Part shown: in pieces, positions 60,821-64,000 of the stretch | Layout of the letters: every line of letters starts with the position of its first letter | How positions within the stretch are numbered: position 1 is the stretch's first letter | Assembly: GCF_900177515.1 (NCBI RefSeq) | Contig: NZ_FXAK01000007.1 | Span: forward strand, 1,906,501-1,970,500 | Source: Azospirillum oryzae | GTDB lineage: Bacteria > Pseudomonadota > Alphaproteobacteria > Azospirillales > Azospirillaceae | Direction: 5' to 3' | Length of the DNA: 64,000 bases | The notes under the pieces: generated by a model | Databases searched by the model: none | What the model was told of the DNA's origin: nothing | What the model saw: the letters and a program-made list of their open reading frames with translations, nothing else | Program-made: the position numbers and the translations under genes

Positions 60821-61516
60821 TCAGATATTCTCCGCCATATGGATCGTCGCGTTGCTCGCCTGGGCGCCGGCGGTGCGCTGGCGCATCTGGCGGGCGAAGC
60901 GCAGCGGGTTGGGCAGGAAGTTCAGCATCGAGCCGATCTTGCCGACCGACGACGTCGCCTTGCCCACCGCCATCACGTCGGCCAGCCGCCGGTCGATGAA
61001 GGCGCGGGTTTCCGCATGGTCGTCCGACTTGTCGTCCAGCCAATAGAAGGTGGAGGAACTGACCACCGCCGCCAGCAGCGCCCGCTTGGTGTAGTGGTTG
61101 TAGTCGGTGGAGGTGTCCCCGGCGGCGAACCACATGGCGTCCACCGTGCGGTAGAGCAGCCGCAGTCCGAGCGCCACGTTCTGCGGCAGCGCCAAGTAGG
61201 ACAGCTGCCGGCGCTTGGCCTCGCGATAGGGTTCCAGCACCTCGAAATAGGTGCGGGCGGCGAGAGAGATGCGCTCGCGCACCTTCATCTCGGCCATCGG
61301 CTGTGCTTCCAACCGGTCCAGCATCTGACGGTCGGTCCAGTCGGCGAAATGCTCCACCGCATCGGTGACGCCGCCGGGGAAGGCGCGCAGCAGCGCCGAC
61401 GGCTCGCGCCCCGCCATCTCGGTGCCGTCGCGCAGAGCCTGCAGGCTCCAGCCGTCGAAGACGACGTTGGGCAGGCTGGCCACCAGGATCTCGTCACGAA
61501 GCGTGTCGATGCTCAT
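60821..61516 (-). CDS. COQ9-family ubiquinone biosynthesis protein
   Basis: A 231-aa all-helical, TetR-like-fold lipid-binding protein of the COQ9 family, needed for the C5/C6 hydroxylation steps of ubiquinone synthesis in eukaryotes and alphaproteobacteria. VLEPYREAKRRQLSYLALPQNV and DAMWFAAGDTSTDYNHYTKR are characteristic. It sits upstream-adjacent (24 bases) to def on the same strand order def then coq9. Confidence 0.88.
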   Translation of the reverse strand: MSIDTLRDEILVASLPNVVFDGWSLQALRDGTEMAGREPSALLRAFPGGVTDAVEHFADWTDRQMLDRLEAQPMAEMKVRERISLAARTYFEVLEPYREAKRRQLSYLALPQNVALGLRLLYRTVDAMWFAAGDTSTDYNHYTKRALLAAVVSSSTFYWLDDKSDDHAETRAFIDRRLADVMAVGKATSSVGKIGSMLNFLPNPLRFARQMRQRTAGAQASNATIHMAENI

Positions 61517-61540
61517 CGCTAGCTCTCCCTGCGCTCGCCC

Positions 61541-62092
61541 TCAGGCGGGGGTCGGCGCGTCCTTTGCCGCGGCCAGCGCGGCGTTGAGGTGATGCATCTC
61601 CTCGGTGCAGACGAGGAGCCGCAGATCGTCCATGCGATCAAGATAGAGCACGCCATCCAGGTGGTCGACCTCGTGCTGGACCACACGGGCATGGAATCCC
61701 GACGCTTCCCGCTCGATCCGGGCGCCGTCCAGGCCATAACCGCGGTAGCGGATGCGGGCATAGCGCGGCACCAGCCCGCGCAGACCGGGAATCGACAGGC
61801 AGCCTTCCCAACCCAGGACCTTGTCATCCGTCAGCGGTTCGATCACCGGATTGACCAGGACGGTGTTGGCCACCTCCTCCCCCTCGCCGCGGTCGGCGGG
61901 GACGCGGAAAACGATGATCCGGCGAGACTCCGATATCTGCGGCGCGGCCAGCCCGACTCCGGGGGCGTCCAGCATGGTTGCGATCATGTCGGCCGCCAAC
62001 CGGCATACTGCCGGATCGGTCGGGTCGGCGATGGGCTCCGCGATCTTGCGGAGTACGGGATTGCCCATCCGGGCGATTGGAAGCACTGGCAT
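61541..62092 (-). CDS. def: Peptide deformylase
   Basis: A 183-aa metal-dependent enzyme that removes the formyl group from nascent peptides. The three conserved motifs are present: GVGLAAPQI, EGCLSIPG and QHEVDHLDG (metal-binding Cys and two His, catalytic Glu). The start at 62092 gives MPVLPIARMGNPVLRK; a longer frame upstream is not conserved-looking. fmt is not adjacent, unlike in E. coli. Confidence 0.95.
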   Translation of the reverse strand: MPVLPIARMGNPVLRKIAEPIADPTDPAVCRLAADMIATMLDAPGVGLAAPQISESRRIIVFRVPADRGEGEEVANTVLVNPVIEPLTDDKVLGWEGCLSIPGLRGLVPRYARIRYRGYGLDGARIEREASGFHARVVQHEVDHLDGVLYLDRMDDLRLLVCTEEMHHLNAALAAAKDAPTPA

Positions 62093-62179
62093 GCCGCTAT
62101 ATCTGGAGTGTGAACGCGGCCGGAGCAACCGATTCCTGTGCTTCCGGCCGGGCTTATGCTTGCGCGCCGAAGACTCCCC

Positions 62180-62208
62180 TTCACAAAGGCGGTGGGGCAT
62201 GCTACACA
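62180..62208 (+). promoter_or_regulatory. Possible promoter of rpsU
   Basis: TTCACA and TACACA with a 17-base spacer about 90 bases upstream of rpsU. The -35 is 5 of 6 to consensus; the -10 is weak. Confidence 0.35.
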
Positions 62209-62295
62209 CTGCGCCCACACAAGGGGTGCGCCCGCCGCGCATGCCTATTTGTTGCCTTGGTGCAACACGGCTCACTTGGAAGGGTGACGGTAAAC

Positions 62296-62499
62296 GTGCA
62301 AGTTCTGGTCCGAGATAACAACGTCGATCAGGCCCTCCGCGCGCTGAAGAAGAAGATGCAGCGCGAGGGCATTTTCCGTGAAATGAAGCTGCGCCGCAAC
62401 TACGAGAAGCCCTCGGAGAAGCGCGCGCGTGAGAAGGCTGAAGCGGTGCGTCGCACCCGCAAGCTGCTCCGCAAGCGGATGGAACGCGAGGGCTATTAA
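62296..62499 (+). CDS. rpsU: 30S ribosomal protein S21
   Basis: A 67-aa basic protein. VLVRDNNVDQALRALKKKMQ and the Arg/Lys-rich C-terminus (RRTRKLLRKRMEREGY) identify S21. The start is GTG at 62296, giving MQVLVRDNN as in related proteins; another GTG at 62284 is possible but too close to GGAAGG. Confidence 0.93.
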   Translation: MQVLVRDNNVDQALRALKKKMQREGIFREMKLRRNYEKPSEKRAREKAEAVRRTRKLLRKRMEREGY

Positions 62500-62526
62500 T
62501 CGTCGGTCGCACGTAGCGACTGCGAA

Positions 62527-62547
62527 GGGCGCGTGTGATGCGCGCCC
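62527..62547 (+). terminator. First hairpin downstream of rpsU
   Basis: GGGCGCG and CGCGCCC with a seven-base loop, about 28 bases after the stop. No T run, so it may be an mRNA end-protection hairpin before the terminator at 62572. Confidence 0.4.
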
Positions 62548-62571
62548 AAGACCCCTTGTGTCTTGCACCCG

Positions 62572-62602
62572 ACCGTCCCGCGATCCTCGCGTGGGCGGTT
62601 TT
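62572..62602 (+). terminator. Intrinsic terminator of rpsU
   Basis: ACCGTCCCGCG and CGCGTGGGCGGT form a stem of about 11 pairs with one bulge, followed by TTTTGG. Confidence 0.75.
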
Positions 62603-62717
62603 GGTGTATCTGCGCCATTTTGTTCGACCCGATTGTCCGCCGGTCAAGCGTATTGCCGGATAAGCGTATCGAACAAATTGAGAGCGAACAGGCAGCCAGC
62701 CCCGGAAAGACCCGACC

Positions 62718-63551
62718 ATGAGCGCTTCCAACCTCACCGCCCGCCACTCGGTCCCGGCTCTGCGCGCCCGCAAGGGGGGCGAGCCGATCGTCTGCCTGAC
62801 CGCCTATACCGCGCCGGTGGCCCGTCTGCTCGACCCGCATGTCGATATCCTGCTGGTCGGCGATTCGCTGGGCATGGTGGTGTATGGGCTGGACAGCACG
62901 CTGCCGGTGACGCTGGACATGATGATCGCCCATGGCGCCGCGGTGGTGCGCGCGTCGGAACGCGCCTGCGTCGTCGTCGATCTGCCCTTCGGCAGCTATC
63001 AGGAGAGCAAGGAGGCCGCCTTCCGCGCCTCGGCCCGCGTGATGGCGGAAACCGGCGCCCAGGCGGTCAAGCTGGAAGGCGGGCTGGAGATGGCGGAGAC
63101 GGTTGCCTTCCTGACCGCCCGCGGCATCCCGGTGATGGGCCATGTCGGACTGACGCCGCAATCCGTCAACACGCTGGGCGGCTACAAGGCGGTCGGACGC
63201 GACGCCGAGGCCGCCGAGCGCATCGCCGCCGACGCCCGCGCCATCGCGGAGGCCGGCGCCTTCACCCTGGTGATCGAGGGCACGATGGAGCAGCTCGCCC
63301 GCCGCATCACCGAAGAGGTGGCGATCCCCACCATCGGCATCGGCGGCTCGCCGGCTTGCGATGGGCAGGTGCTGGTCACCGACGACATGCTGGGCCTGTT
63401 CGGCGCCTTCCAGCCGAAATTCGTCAAACGCTACGCCAACCTGGGCGAAACGGTCGGCGAGGCCGCCGCGACCTACGCCGCCGAGGTGCGGGCCCGAGCC
63501 TTTCCGGGTCCGGAACATTGCTTCGGGGTGAAGAAGGCGGCCACGGCGTAA
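62718..63551 (+). CDS. panB: 3-methyl-2-oxobutanoate hydroxymethyltransferase
   Basis: A 277-aa enzyme of pantothenate synthesis; it transfers a hydroxymethyl group from methylene-THF to 2-oxoisovalerate. Signature segments are ILLVGDSLGMVVYG, VDLPFGSY and GAQAVKLEGG. A late GIGGSPACDGQVLVTDDMLG is typical. GGAAAG precedes the ATG. panC is not adjacent. Confidence 0.95.
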   Translation: MSASNLTARHSVPALRARKGGEPIVCLTAYTAPVARLLDPHVDILLVGDSLGMVVYGLDSTLPVTLDMMIAHGAAVVRASERACVVVDLPFGSYQESKEAAFRASARVMAETGAQAVKLEGGLEMAETVAFLTARGIPVMGHVGLTPQSVNTLGGYKAVGRDAEAAERIAADARAIAEAGAFTLVIEGTMEQLARRITEEVAIPTIGIGGSPACDGQVLVTDDMLGLFGAFQPKFVKRYANLGETVGEAAATYAAEVRARAFPGPEHCFGVKKAATA

Positions 63552-63611
63552 CGCCCTCATCCGCACATCGTTCTTCCTCCGTTCCAGGCGATCCGCTACA
63601 GTCCGACCGCC

Positions 63612-64000
63612 ATGGACGCCCCCTCCCCCGCCTTGATCCCGCCCAATGTCGCCGCGTGGTTCCGGTCGCGCGGCTGGGCGCCGCACCCGCATCAGGTCGC
63701 CATGGTGGAGGCGGCGGAGCGGGGGGAAAGCGCCCTGCTGATCGCGCCCACCGGCGGCGGCAAGACGCTGGCCGGCTTCCTGCCATCGCTGATCGAACTA
63801 GCGGAACGGCCGCGCGAGGGGCTGCACACCCTCTATATCTCGCCGCTGAAGGCCCTGGCGGTCGACATCCAGCGCAATCTCGAACAGCCCATCGCCGAGA
63901 TGCGGCTGCCGATCCGCGCGGAGACCCGCACCGGCGACACGCCGGAAGCCAAGCGCAGGAGACAGCGCAGCCATCCGCCGCACATGCTGATGACGACGCC
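63612..64000 (+). CDS. DEXH-box helicase, ligase-associated type (3' truncated by window edge)
   Basis: The frame is open from ATG at 63612 to the window end with no stop (about 129 codons). Walker A is LLIAPTGGGKTLAGFL, followed by YISPLKALAVDIQRNL and a TRTGDTPEAKRR segment. The pattern fits Lhr-like ligase-associated DNA-damage-response helicases, which usually pair with an ATP-dependent ligase and an exonuclease. Those partners would lie outside the window. Confidence 0.85.
   Translation, partial: MDAPSPALIPPNVAAWFRSRGWAPHPHQVAMVEAAERGESALLIAPTGGGKTLAGFLPSLIELAERPREGLHTLYISPLKALAVDIQRNLEQPIAEMRLPIRAETRTGDTPEAKRRRQRSHPPHMLMTT

Noticed and set aside
62093..62773. N-terminal extension of peptide deformylase
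   Set aside because: The extension crosses the rpsU region on the other strand and has no deformylase similarity.

Overview
The window is a 64 kb stretch of GC-rich, densely coded alphaproteobacterial chromosome, most likely Azospirillum or a close Rhodospirillales relative. Supporting this are the glnB-glnA pair with a sigma-54-type promoter, divK-pleD, an EipB homologue, ThyX, COQ9, a permuted two-piece tmRNA gene followed by an alpha-type sspB, and the order tig-clpP-clpX-lon-hupB. I see no transposase, integrase, prophage or CRISPR array. Most genes are core housekeeping genes; the accessory-looking stretches are 4.9-5.8 kb and 51.2-53.0 kb.

Layout. 1-4.9 kb: 3' part of topA, a crotonase overlapping a CoA-binding protein, and metY. 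4.9-5.8 kb: a TacA/TacT-type toxin-antitoxin pair behind a palindromic operator candidate. 5.8-12.7 kb: MFS exporter, rsmA-arfB, araC-azlC-azlD, a TPR/glycosyltransferase-like protein and a DUF4405-type membrane protein. 12.7-25.4 kb: SWIM+SNF2 helicase, PAP2-like protein, divK-pleD, a second GGDEF protein, a 2-hydroxyacid dehydrogenase, eipB, rarA, a small lipoprotein and a YqaA/DedA protein. 25.4-28.2 kb: rpsM-rpsK-rpoA-rplQ with its own promoter and terminator. 28.2-37.8 kb: an unknown membrane protein, a TPR protein, a divergent EF-G, RidA, a trypsin-like protease divergent from a type IA topoisomerase (TopB-like), and a secreted pepsin-like protein. 37.8-45.2 kb: the proteostasis block tRNA-Leu, tig, clpP, clpX, lon, hupB, tRNA-Val. 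45.3-48.7 kb: malonyl-CoA decarboxylase, nnr and tRNA-His. 48.7-51.2 kb: glnB-glnA. 51.2-53.0 kb: accessory small genes, including a compact protein resembling the anthrax oedema factor/ExoY cyclase core. 53-64 kb: gatCA, a GNAT protein divergent from ruvX, an O-GlcNAc-transferase-like protein, thyX, ssrA-sspB, coq9, def, rpsU, panB and the 5' end of a ligase-associated-type DEXH helicase.

How the genes work together. Ribosome rescue and proteolysis are well represented: ArfB and tmRNA rescue stalled ribosomes, the tmRNA tag delivers proteins to ClpXP through SspB, and trigger factor and Lon share the locus. Cyclic-di-GMP and cell-cycle signalling are represented by DivK, PleD and a second diguanylate cyclase, all keeping an RxxD inhibition site. 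PII and glutamine synthetase form the nitrogen module.

The best leads for new biology are the 220-aa cyclase-like protein (51.4 kb), the bilobal pepsin-like protein (36.6 kb), the EF-G paralogue with an enlarged switch I region (30.6 kb), the TA operator palindrome (4.92 kb) and an imperfect inverted-repeat element near 20.1 kb. All functional assignments come from reading motifs by eye; no database search was run.
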